Origin: an uncultured Sulfitobacter sp. | Lineage (GTDB): Bacteria; Pseudomonadota; Alphaproteobacteria; Rhodobacterales; Rhodobacteraceae | NCBI GenBank assembly: GCA_937923365.1 | Contig: CALAIJ010000101.1 | Span: 1-7,318, forward strand | Direction of reading: 5' to 3' | Length of the DNA stretch: 7,318 bases | Shown: piece after piece, positions 1-6,180 of the stretch | How positions within the stretch are numbered: position 1 is the first letter of the stretch | Layout of the letters: every line of letters starts with the position of its first letter | Notes under the pieces: generated by a model | Told to the model about the DNA's origin: nothing | The model's input: the letters and a program-made list of their open reading frames with translations, nothing else | Database searches by the model: none | Program-made: the position numbers and the translations under genes

Positions 1-67
1 TAAGACGTCAATCCAAAGCGTACGCGGATTCGCGGCGCAGACGTCGACAGAACCAAAGGGGGGCAAC
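1..67. other. Leader / intergenic sequence upstream of ssb
   Basis: This non-coding stretch precedes ssb. It holds a strong purine-rich ribosome binding site (a run of As and Gs at about 55-63) followed by a short spacer to the ATG at 68. I see no convincing -35/-10 pair. I also see no alphaproteobacterial LexA box (GTTC-N7-GTTC), so SOS control of ssb is not supported by the bases shown. The window opens with TAA, which could be the stop of a gene to the left, but this cannot be judged without upstream sequence. Confidence 0.5.
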
Positions 68-574
68 ATGGCCGGCTCAGTCAACAAAGTAATCCTAATC
101 GGCAATCTGGGGCGTGACCCCGAAGTGCGCTCGTTCCAGAATGGCGGCAAAGTGTGCAACCTGCGCATCGCCACATCTGAGACTTGGAAAGACAAGGACA
201 CGGGCGAACGTAAAGAGCGCACCGAATGGCACAGCGTTGCAATCTTCAACGACGGCCTTGTCCGCATCGCAGAGCAGTACCTCAAGAAAGGCTCCAAGGT
301 CTATATCGAGGGCCAGTTGCAGACCCGCAAATGGCAAGACCAGTCCGGCGCGGACCGCTACTCCACCGAAGTTGTGCTGCAAGGCTTTGGCGGCACGCTG
401 ACCATGCTTGACGGGCGCGGCGAAGGCGGCGGTGGTGGTGGCGGCTATGGCGGCGGCCAATCCGGCGGCGGCTATGGCGGCGACAGCGGCTATGACAGCG
501 GTCGTGATCAGGGTGCACCCAGTGGCGGCGGCGGCGGCGGCTCGCGCGATCTGGATGACGAAATCCCGTTCTAG
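68..574 (+). CDS. ssb: Single-stranded DNA-binding protein SSB
   Basis: The 168-residue product is a bacterial SSB, which coats single-stranded DNA as a tetramer during replication, recombination and repair and recruits partner proteins through its C-terminal tail. The N-terminal OB fold spans about residues 4-113 and opens with [16 protein letters not shown]. Trp40, Trp54, Phe60 and Trp89 fall where the DNA-stacking aromatics of E. coli SSB (40, 54, 60, 88) lie. Residues 117-158 form a very Gly-rich flexible linker with Tyr, Ser, Asp and Gln interspersed. The protein ends in the acidic tip DLDDEIPF, the docking peptide for SSB partners. The ATG at 68 is fixed by a strong upstream ribosome binding site and by homology of the first residues. 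Length is typical for the family. The next gene begins directly after its stop codon. Confidence 0.98.
   Translation: MAGSVNKVILIGNLGRDPEVRSFQNGGKVCNLRIATSETWKDKDTGERKERTEWHSVAIFNDGLVRIAEQYLKKGSKVYIEGQLQTRKWQDQSGADRYSTEVVLQGFGGTLTMLDGRGEGGGGGGGYGGGQSGGGYGGDSGYDSGRDQGAPSGGGGGGSRDLDDEIPF
427..541 (+). repeat. GGC/GGT-rich trinucleotide repeat encoding the SSB Gly linker
   Basis: This is a low-complexity tract inside ssb built mainly from GGC and GGT codons. It includes a perfect run of six GGC units at 524-541 and a second near-pure glycine run at 427-444. Because the unit is three bases, slippage here would change linker length without breaking the reading frame. It also creates long open frames on the opposite strand, which I regard as spurious. 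Confidence 0.8.
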
Positions 575-883
575 ATGTCGCCTGAAATTCATGTGCTGGG
601 GTTGGTCATCGTGTTCTTCACGGTGGCCTACGTCTTTGTGCTGCCCCGCATACCGGATTTGACAGCGCGCAAGTTGCGCAACACGGATCTGGTGATGACC
701 ATTGTTCTGATGGTCATCGCAGCGTCGGTGTATTTTGGCAGCGGCACCAGCTTTACCCTGCTCTTTTTTGAGACCTGGTGGTGGATTTACACATTGGCGG
801 TAAGCTTGGCGGTCGAAACACCGCTGGCGATCTGGTTCTGCCGCAAACGGGGCATCACATGGTCTGATCTGGAAAAATGGTAG
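575..883 (+). CDS. Small multi-pass membrane protein, unknown function
   Basis: The 102-residue product is a probable inner-membrane protein that I cannot assign to a named family. Hydrophobic segments lie at about residues 6-23, 39-55 and 60-88. The last is long enough to be one tilted helix or two short ones, and it contains a Trp-Trp-Trp run at 68-70. Loops carry basic residues (Arg32-Lys33, Arg90-Lys91-Arg92), and the tail is polar (TWSDLEKW). The ATG directly abuts the ssb stop codon (TAG then ATG). There is no good independent ribosome binding site at the end of ssb, so translation probably depends on ribosomes finishing ssb. The gene converges on aroB with only 8 bases between the stops. 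Coding status rests on the coherent hydrophobic pattern and tight packing. Co-transcription with ssb is inferred, and a shared function is not implied. Confidence 0.8.
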   Translation: MSPEIHVLGLVIVFFTVAYVFVLPRIPDLTARKLRNTDLVMTIVLMVIAASVYFGSGTSFTLLFFETWWWIYTLAVSLAVETPLAIWFCRKRGITWSDLEKW

Positions 884-891
884 TCGGCTGA

Positions 892-2004
892 TTACCGTGC
901 GGCCAGCGCATCCTCCAGCACATCCATCACAGCATCACGCGGCACATCACCTGTGACGAAGGCCCCGCCGATGCTGCGCGCAAGGATAAAGCGCAACTGC
1001 CCGTCCACGACCTTCTTGTCCTGCCCCATCAGCTCCAGCAAGTGGGCGGCGTCGGGCAGATCCCCGTCGATATCTGACAGATCGGTCTTCATTCCCATCA
1101 TCTTGAGGTGCGCGCGGACGCGACTGGGGGCCTCTTGCGCGCACAGACCCAGACGGGACGAGAGTTCAAACGCCAGGGCGCAGCCGATCGCCACCCCCTC
1201 GCCGTGCAGCAATCGGTCCGAGTATCCGGTGGCCGCTTCAAGCGCGTGACAAAACGTGTGACCGAGGTTCAGGAGCGCGCGCTCCCCTTGCTCGGTCTCG
1301 TCGCGGGCCACGATGTCGGCCTTCATCTGCACCGAACGGCGCACGGCTTCGACCCGCGTGGCCATATCGCCTGCCGCAAGGGCCGCACCGTTGCCTTCAA
1401 GCCATTCAAAGAAATCCGCGTCGCCCAGCAGGCCGTACTTCACGACCTCACCGTATCCGGCGATAAAGTCGCGCGGGGTCAGGGTGCCCAAAACGGCCGT
1501 ATCGGCCAACACCAGCGCGGGCTGGTGAAAGGCGCCGATCAGGTTCTTGCCCTGGGACGCGTTGATCCCTGTCTTGCCGCCGACGGAACTGTCGACCTGC
1601 GCCAGAAGCGATGTCGGCACCTGTACAAACCGCACGCCGCGCCGCAGGATCGCGGCGGCAAAGCCCACAAGATCACCGATCACACCACCGCCAAGCGCCA
1701 CCACCACATCGCGCCGTTCAACTTTTTGCGCCAGCAGCCAGTCCACGCAGGTTTGCAGATGCGGCCAGCTTTTGGTGCTCTCGCCGGGGGGAAGCTCCAG
1801 TGCGACCATGTCGATGCCCTGCGTTGTCAGACCTTGATGCAACGTCTCAAGATGCAGGGCGGCGACGGTGGCATCGGCAATCACCGCAACCCGCGGACGC
1901 GTCAGCAATGGCGCGATATGCGTGCCTGCCTGCCCCAACAGATCAGGGCCGATCCGCACCTGATATTCGCGGCCGGGCAGGTGTACGTCTATCGTTTCAA
2001 GCAT
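892..2004 (-). CDS. aroB: 3-dehydroquinate synthase AroB
   Basis: The 370-residue cytoplasmic enzyme converts DAHP to 3-dehydroquinate, the second step of the shikimate pathway, using NAD+ and a divalent metal (usually Zn or Co). The NAD-binding glycine motif GGGVIGD is at residues 105-111. The active-site stretch VPTSLLAQVDSSVGGKTGIN is at 129-148, with Lys144, followed by Lys153 and Asn154 in GKNLIGAFHQP. The expected metal ligands are present: Glu186 (GYGEVVKYG), His249 (LNLGHT) and His267 (LLHGEG). Length is normal for the family. I chose the ATG at 2004 because MLETIDVHLPGREY matches a usual AroB N-terminus. The frame stays open 37 codons further upstream, but that part lies inside aroK and looks non-coding. 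The start overlaps the end of aroK by 8 bases, indicating translational coupling in an aroK-aroB operon. Confidence 0.98.
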   Translation of the reverse strand: MLETIDVHLPGREYQVRIGPDLLGQAGTHIAPLLTRPRVAVIADATVAALHLETLHQGLTTQGIDMVALELPPGESTKSWPHLQTCVDWLLAQKVERRDVVVALGGGVIGDLVGFAAAILRRGVRFVQVPTSLLAQVDSSVGGKTGINASQGKNLIGAFHQPALVLADTAVLGTLTPRDFIAGYGEVVKYGLLGDADFFEWLEGNGAALAAGDMATRVEAVRRSVQMKADIVARDETEQGERALLNLGHTFCHALEAATGYSDRLLHGEGVAIGCALAFELSSRLGLCAQEAPSRVRAHLKMMGMKTDLSDIDGDLPDAAHLLELMGQDKKVVDGQLRFILARSIGGAFVTGDVPRDAVMDVLEDALAAR

Positions 2005-2593
2005 CAAGGCTCTCCAACACATCGGGGCGGGACTGCAACACCTTGATCGCCCGTTGCGCCATTGCGTCGATGCTGAGCGTGGCACTGCACGGCACGCGCA
2101 GGTCCGCTTTGGCATAAACGGGCACGCGGGTGTCGAAAATATCTGTCAGCGTCTGCAAGGGATCCGCCGTGCGCAACAAAGGCCGCGTGTCTTTGTGCCG
2201 TACCCGTTGCCACAGCAACGACAGCTCTGCATCCAGCCACAGCGACACACCGTGTTGCGAGATATTCTCGCGATTGGTCTCAGACATGAACGCGCCGCCA
2301 CCCGTGGACAGGATGCAGCATTTTTCGGTGAGCAAGCGGGCAATCACTTCGGTTTCGCGCTTACGAAAGAAGGCCTCGCCGTCGCGCTCGAAAATCTCGG
2401 GGATGGTGAGGTTCGCGGCGGCCTCAAGTTCTGCGTCGGAATCGATGAAAGGCACGCCAAGGCGCTGCGCCATCGCGCGCCCGACGGCGGTCTTGCCGGC
2501 GCCCATCATGCCCACCATCACCACCGACTTGTTCAACCGCAGGCTGCGCGGGGATGGGGCGGCATCGGCCATGGATTGCTCAATTTCACTCAT
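1997..2593 (-). CDS. aroK: Shikimate kinase AroK
   Basis: The 198-residue cytoplasmic kinase phosphorylates shikimate at the 3-hydroxyl with ATP, the fifth step of chorismate synthesis. The Walker A loop GMMGAGKT is at residues 28-35, with Lys34 contacting ATP and Thr35 the magnesium. Shikimate-binding residues are visible as Asp51/Asp53 (IDSDAE), Arg77 (FFRKRE) and the Gly-Gly-Gly at 98-100. The LID region RHKDTRPLL (132-140) carries Arg137. A roughly 20-residue polar N-terminal extension precedes the core, which I recall as common in alphaproteobacterial AroK. The start is not certain: no clear ribosome binding site precedes the ATG at 2593, and the in-frame ATG at 2572 (residue 8) is also possible. 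It is the first gene of the aroK-aroB unit and is transcribed divergently from the small membrane peptide gene. Confidence 0.97.
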   Translation of the reverse strand: MSEIEQSMADAAPSPRSLRLNKSVVMVGMMGAGKTAVGRAMAQRLGVPFIDSDAELEAAANLTIPEIFERDGEAFFRKRETEVIARLLTEKCCILSTGGGAFMSETNRENISQHGVSLWLDAELSLLWQRVRHKDTRPLLRTADPLQTLTDIFDTRVPVYAKADLRVPCSATLSIDAMAQRAIKVLQSRPDVLESLDA

Positions 2594-2670
2594 TTTTATC
2601 TGAATGACGTGATCTTATGGAAAAGGCCATATATAGAATAAGGAAAAACGGGCACGGACGGGCAGACAAT
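2594..2670. promoter_or_regulatory. AT-rich divergent intergenic region between aroK and small peptide gene
   Basis: This 77-base gap separates two outward-reading genes, so it should hold promoters for aroK-aroB (leftward) and for the 2671-5372 set (rightward). It contains the most AT-rich stretch nearby, around 2621-2647, with TATATAGAAT at 2630-2639 resembling a -10 element in either direction. I could not pair it with a good -35 hexamer at 16-18 bases on either strand, so no exact promoter is called. No operator-like inverted repeat stands out. Confidence 0.4.
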
Positions 2671-2823
2671 ATGTTAAGCAAACTCATTAAGTTTCTGATT
2701 TTCCTTGTTATTGTGGGATTCATTGGTCTTGTGGGTTATGCGTACCTTGGGCCCTTCTTTGGCGCGGACTTCGCGCCCGCTCAGGTAGAAACCCGTGTGC
2801 CTGTCACCTTGGGAACGGAGTAG
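2671..2823 (+). CDS. Small single-pass membrane peptide, 50 residues, unknown function
   Basis: The 50-residue product has a short basic N-terminus (MLSKLIK), one strongly hydrophobic helix at about residues 8-27, and a short polar tail (residues 31-50) starting GADFAPAQVE that is probably periplasmic. The hydrophobic helix is broken by glycines (16, 19, 22). The frame extends upstream to an ATG at 2617, but that would add 18 mostly charged residues encoded across the probable promoter. I prefer the ATG at 2671, although its ribosome binding site is weak. The stop lies 4 bases before the next start, and the ribosome binding site of the secreted-protein gene sits in its last codons, suggesting co-translation. 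I recall similar short peptides at this location in Rhodobacterales but know of no assigned role. Confidence 0.7.
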   Translation: MLSKLIKFLIFLVIVGFIGLVGYAYLGPFFGADFAPAQVETRVPVTLGTE

Positions 2824-2827
2824 CGGC

Positions 2828-4393
2828 ATGGCCGCCAGCCGCCGCCTTGGCGTGACACTTGCTGCGCTGGCCCTGACCGGCCTTGCCCATCCGGCCATCT
2901 CCCAGACAAATGAGGCCCCTTTGTCGGTCATCGACTGGCTGGGGGAACAGGCCAAACCGCTTGCCACCACAACGCGGCCCCGCGCCAAACCCAAAGCGGT
3001 TGAACCTGCGGTGGCCACAACAGGCCTTGCGCCCACGGTCACGGTGACGCCACTGGGCACCGGCGCCCCGCGCGAGATCGGATTGGTGCCCGCCACGGTG
3101 ACTGGCCTGCCCGTCGACATTTGGGTCGGCAGTGCGCCGGACGCATTGATCGCACAGATAGACAAGCTGCCCGATCTGCATCTGCCCGCAGCACAGGCTC
3201 TTTTGTACCGCCTGCTGCTGGCCGAAGCCCGCGCGCCGCAAAACGACGTCGGTGCAGGCGACAGGCTGGCCTTGGCGCGTGTGCAAAAGCTGGTCGCCCA
3301 AGGCGCGCTGGAACCTGCGATGTCGTTGATGGAGCAGGCAGGCGTAACCCTTTCGCCGCAGCACTTCGACACATGGATGCGCATCAGCCTGCTGACCGGC
3401 ACGGAAGACCGCGCCTGCGCCACCCTCACGGACGGCCCGCACCTGACGCAAGACTATGGCGCGCGCATTCTGTGTGCCGCGCGCGCGGGCCAGTGGGAAA
3501 ACGCGGCCCTTACCTTTGGCTCTGCTCAGGCGCTTGGGCTGATGTCGGGCGAACGGCTTGCCTTGCTGGACCGTTTCCTGAACCCCGATCTGTTTGATGG
3601 TGCAGACCCCTTGGGGGCGCCGCGCAAAATGGACCCGCTGAGCTTTCGCCTGTTTGAAACCATCGGAGAACCCCTACCGACCCGCAATCTGCCCCTGCCC
3701 TATGCCGTGGCCGATCTGCGCGATCTGGCAGGCTGGAAGGCGCAACTGGAAGCGGCAGAGCGTCTGACCCGCGCCGGGGCCTTGCCCGAAAACCAGCTGT
3801 TGGGGCTTTATACCGACCGCAAAGCGGCCGCTTCGGGTGGTATCTGGGACCGCGTCGCCGCTTTGCAGCGGTTTGAGATTGCCCTTGGCACAGGCAGCAA
3901 CGAGGCTGTTGCAAAGACCCTGCCAACCGTATGGCGCGCCATGCAGGCCGAAGGGCTTGGCACCGCATTCGCCGGATTGTTTGGCGATCGGCTGGCAAGT
4001 TTTACGCTGGATGGCGCAGCCGTCCGCGCAGCTCTGGAAGTGGGGCTTCTGTCGCCCGATTACGAAGAAGCCGCACGCCGCGCCCCGGATCAACCAGACA
4101 CGGCCTTTCTGCGTGCCACGGCCTTTGGCGACATGACGACAAGCCGCCCGCAAACCCCGATGGCTGCCGCGATCTTTGACGGGTTCTCGGACGCGCCGCC
4201 CCGCGCGGACCTGATAGCACAGGCGCGCCAAAAGCAGTTGGGGGCCAGCATTCTGACCGTGCTGGCCCTGCTTGAGGACGGCATGCAAGGCGACGCAACC
4301 GCCCTGCGCCACGCCATCGCCACCCTGCGCGCATTGGGGCTTGAAGACACCGCCCGCCGTGCCGCGCTGCAAATCCTCCTGTCGGAGCGCTGA
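2828..4393 (+). CDS. Secreted (probably periplasmic) helical protein of unknown function
   Basis: The 521-residue product begins with a typical Sec signal peptide: Arg5-Arg6, a hydrophobic core at 7-20, and a likely cleavage site after Ala-Ile-Ser (residue 25). A Pro/Ala/Thr-rich low-complexity linker covers about 42-80. The remainder (about 100-521) is rich in Ala and Leu, with recurring helical hairpin-like segments such as 119-134, 163-190 and 475-519. That resembles an alpha-solenoid or TPR-like fold, but I see no diagnostic repeat consensus or catalytic motif. The only two cysteines, Cys197 and Cys216, are close together and could form a disulfide in the periplasm. I chose the ATG at 2828 because GGAG lies 7 bases upstream and the signal peptide starts there. 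The open frame begins 33 bases earlier, inside the preceding gene. It is followed after 4 bases by xerD. Function unknown. Confidence 0.85.
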   Translation: MAASRRLGVTLAALALTGLAHPAISQTNEAPLSVIDWLGEQAKPLATTTRPRAKPKAVEPAVATTGLAPTVTVTPLGTGAPREIGLVPATVTGLPVDIWVGSAPDALIAQIDKLPDLHLPAAQALLYRLLLAEARAPQNDVGAGDRLALARVQKLVAQGALEPAMSLMEQAGVTLSPQHFDTWMRISLLTGTEDRACATLTDGPHLTQDYGARILCAARAGQWENAALTFGSAQALGLMSGERLALLDRFLNPDLFDGADPLGAPRKMDPLSFRLFETIGEPLPTRNLPLPYAVADLRDLAGWKAQLEAAERLTRAGALPENQLLGLYTDRKAAASGGIWDRVAALQRFEIALGTGSNEAVAKTLPTVWRAMQAEGLGTAFAGLFGDRLASFTLDGAAVRAALEVGLLSPDYEEAARRAPDQPDTAFLRATAFGDMTTSRPQTPMAAAIFDGFSDAPPRADLIAQARQKQLGASILTVLALLEDGMQGDATALRHAIATLRALGLEDTARRAALQILLSER

Positions 4394-4397
4394 TCTG

Positions 4398-5372
4398 ATG
4401 CAAACCGCGACCTTTCACTGGATTTCCAGCTTTCTTGAAGCGCAGGCCGCTGAACTGGGGGCTGCGACCAACACGCAACTGGCCTACGGGCGCGACCTGA
4501 AGGACTTTGACGGCTATCTTGCCCGCAAAAACAGTGACTTTGCCGCCGCGGGCAAAGCCGAGGTCGAGGATTATCTGGTCTATTGCGACGCGCAGGGTCT
4601 GGCCAAATCGACCCGCGCGCGGCGGCTGTCCGCGATCAAACAGCTGTACCGTTTTGCATTCGAAGAAGGCTTGCGCAGCGACAATCCCGCTATCCAGATC
4701 GCAGGACCGGGGCAGGACAAACGCCTGCCCAAAGTCTTATCCGTTGAAGAAGTGGACCGTCTGTTGGACGTGGCGCGCCACTCTGGCCGCAATGACAGCG
4801 ACCGCATCCGCAATACCTGCCTGATGGAGCTGCTTTATGCGACGGGCATGCGCGTCAGCGAACTGGTCTCCCTGCCCATATCCGCCACCCGTGGCGATCC
4901 GCGTTTGCTGCTAATTTCGGGTAAAGGCGGCAAGGAACGCATGGTGCCCTTGTCCCCTCCGGCCCGTACTGCACTCACGGCGTGGCTGGACCTGCGGGAT
5001 GTGCAGGACGACGCAGCGCGCAGCAAAAAGCAGCCTCTCTCGCGGTTCCTGTTTCCCTCACGCGGCAAATCGGGCCACCTGACGCGGCACCGCTTCTATC
5101 TGCTGATCAAGGAATTTGCCGTCGCGGGTGGTGTTGCCCCGGACAAGGTCACCCCCCACACGCTGCGCCACGCCTTTGCCACGCATTTGCTGGCAGGCGG
5201 CGCGGATTTGCGGGCGATCCAGACCATGCTGGGCCATGCTGATGTCGCCACGACCGAAATCTATACCCATGTGCTTGAAGAACGCCTGTCAGAACTGGTG
5301 CTGGACCATCACCCGCTGGCCAAAGAAGGCACCCGCAAGTCCAAGGGCAAGACATCTTCGGACGGCCAATAG
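4398..5372 (+). CDS. xerD: Tyrosine recombinase XerD (chromosome dimer resolution)
   Basis: The 324-residue product is a Xer-type site-specific recombinase, which with XerC acts at the dif site to resolve chromosome dimers under FtsK control. The N-terminal SAM-like core-binding domain spans about residues 5-92 (including TNTQLAYGRDLKDFDGYL), and the catalytic domain about 112-305. The full catalytic set is visible: Arg152 (ATGMRVSEL), Lys176 (SGKGGKER), His254 and Arg257 (HTLRHAFATH), His280 (LGHADVATT) and nucleophile Tyr289 (EIYTHV). A C-terminal HHPLAK and the overall pattern favour XerD over XerC, though XerC is not strictly excluded. It is slightly longer than the usual ~300 residues because of a polar insertion near 201-216 and a basic tail (311-324). 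GGAG at 4384-4387 lies 10 bases before the start. Core neighbours and conserved sequence argue for a housekeeping Xer protein rather than a phage or integron integrase. Confidence 0.95.
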   Translation: MQTATFHWISSFLEAQAAELGAATNTQLAYGRDLKDFDGYLARKNSDFAAAGKAEVEDYLVYCDAQGLAKSTRARRLSAIKQLYRFAFEEGLRSDNPAIQIAGPGQDKRLPKVLSVEEVDRLLDVARHSGRNDSDRIRNTCLMELLYATGMRVSELVSLPISATRGDPRLLLISGKGGKERMVPLSPPARTALTAWLDLRDVQDDAARSKKQPLSRFLFPSRGKSGHLTRHRFYLLIKEFAVAGGVAPDKVTPHTLRHAFATHLLAGGADLRAIQTMLGHADVATTEIYTHVLEERLSELVLDHHPLAKEGTRKSKGKTSSDGQ

Positions 5373-6127
5373 CCGCTGAGCAATCCGCGCCGGTATCCTT
5401 CAGGCAAGCCAGCGCGTTCCATCGCGCTTGCTGCGGCCTGAACGTCATAGTCCAAGCGGTGGATCTGCACCTCGCCCCCATCAAGGATGGCAAACCGCGT
5501 CTGCTGGCGTCCGTCATGGGGTGGCATGCCGATCACCCCTGCATTGATCCAGCGACCATTATCGGTGCGCTTGATAAAGGGCACGCCCGCATGGCCTGCA
5601 ATGATGTGATCCACAGGACCAATCACTGCCTCAACCGCCTGCCATTCCGCATCAAAGACCGTGGCGTCCGAGGACATCCAGATAAAGCGCGCCACATCCG
5701 TGATCCCGCCGTGCAGCACAGCATAACGCGCACCTTGATGGTGAAAACTGACCAGGTCGGGGCAGTCACCCATCCAGCCTTTGTCATTACGATCAATATG
5801 TTGCAGCGCATAGTTAAACCACGCATTGCTCAACAGGTCACAGGCTGAGCCCTCCTCAAAACCGCAGCCACAACTGGCCGCACCTTGCGCCAGTTGCACC
5901 TCGCAATTGCCTGCAACCACGGCGCAGCCAAGTGCGCGCATCCGTGCGACCGTTTCGGCTGGTTGGCCACAATAGGCGACGACGTCACCGGTACAAATCA
6001 TCTGGGCAGGCGCGATTTCGCGGGCCTGCGCCACCTCACAAAGTGCTTCCAAGGCCTGAAGGTTGGAATACGGGCCGCCAAACAACAGCACGGCATCGTC
6101 CAAAACCCCCAAATCCGTATGTTTCAT
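5309..6127 (-). CDS. Metallophosphoesterase-superfamily protein with altered metal-binding motifs
   Basis: The 272-residue product belongs to the calcineurin-like phosphoesterase superfamily (YfcE-like group) by motif order. GDVVAYCGQPAETV (47-60) matches the GDxVGYGPxPxE block, and GNCE (73-76) stands where GNHD is usual. YAVLHGG (135-141), AGHAGVPF (177-184) and INAGVIGMPPHDG (194-206) follow in the correct order. Motif I, normally DxHGN, reads GPYSN (18-22), so the Asp and His ligands are replaced. His75 is replaced by Cys, and the second His of GHxH by Gly181. Asp48, Asn74, His139 and His179 remain. All nine cysteines fall in residues 30-122, including Cys86-x-Cys88 and Cys96. The ATG at 6127 has a GGGGA-like site about 8 bases upstream. 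The 3' end overlaps xerD by 64 bases, tail to tail. A phosphatase or nucleotidase role is possible, but activity is uncertain. I recall similar sequences in Rhodobacterales. Confidence 0.9.
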   Translation of the reverse strand: MKHTDLGVLDDAVLLFGGPYSNLQALEALCEVAQAREIAPAQMICTGDVVAYCGQPAETVARMRALGCAVVAGNCEVQLAQGAASCGCGFEEGSACDLLSNAWFNYALQHIDRNDKGWMGDCPDLVSFHHQGARYAVLHGGITDVARFIWMSSDATVFDAEWQAVEAVIGPVDHIIAGHAGVPFIKRTDNGRWINAGVIGMPPHDGRQQTRFAILDGGEVQIHRLDYDVQAAASAMERAGLPEGYRRGLLSGYWPSEDVLPLDLRVPSLASG

Positions 6128-6151
6128 GGCATTTTCCCCGCCCGCAGGCCC

Positions 6152-6180
6152 TTGAATGACGCAGACCTGCGCCCCATAAC
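6152..6180 (+). promoter_or_regulatory. Candidate sigma-70-type promoter for the CNNM/CBS gene
   Basis: TTGAAT (6152-6157) and CATAAC (6175-6180) each match four of six consensus bases and are separated by exactly 17 bases. A transcript from here would start near 6187, leaving a leader of roughly 26 bases before the ATG at 6213. This is a consensus match read by eye, without experimental support. Confidence 0.4.
6160..6171. repeat. Short inverted repeat in promoter spacer
   Basis: CGCAG and CTGCG form a perfect 5-base inverted repeat around a 2-base centre. It lies wholly within the spacer between the candidate -35 and -10 elements, where a repressor or spacer-bending activator could bind. 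The arms are short enough to arise by chance in GC-rich DNA. Confidence 0.35.

Noticed and set aside
4..45. Two GACGTC palindromes (4-9 and 40-45) upstream of ssb
   Set aside because: They are short, GC-rich, and have no clear link to promoter elements; best treated as coincidence.
1..67. Possible SOS (LexA) box upstream of ssb
   Set aside because: Only a single GAAC half-site is visible at 50-53, with no partner at the required spacing.
95..592. Long open frame on the minus strand opposite ssb
   Set aside because: It is an Ala-rich shadow of the glycine repeat and GC-rich ssb codons, with no domain or ribosome binding site; ssb itself is certain.
1108..2046. 312-codon plus-strand open frame opposite aroB
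   Set aside because: It is antisense to a clearly conserved enzyme, has a composition typical of high-GC shadow frames and no recognisable motif.
2005..2115. N-terminal extension of AroB to the ATG at 2115
   Set aside because: The extra 37 residues are Cys/Arg-rich, lie inside aroK, and precede a normal AroB N-terminus at 2004.
2054..2641. 195-codon plus-strand open frame opposite aroK
   Set aside because: It mirrors the aroK coding strand, is rich in His, Arg and Ala as expected of an antisense frame, and would cross the divergent promoter region.
2617..2670. Upstream start of the small membrane peptide (ATG at 2617)
   Set aside because: It would add 18 mostly charged residues before the membrane helix, occupy the AT-rich promoter-like region, and has no ribosome binding site; not fully excluded.
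3674..4372. 232-codon minus-strand open frame opposite the secreted-protein gene
   Set aside because: It is a shadow frame with no motif; the plus-strand gene has a signal peptide, ribosome binding site and tight spacing with its neighbours.
4398..5372. Reading the tyrosine recombinase as a phage or integron integrase marking a mobile element
   Set aside because: The protein has housekeeping Xer features, sits among core genes, and no att-like repeats, tRNA or cargo genes are nearby.
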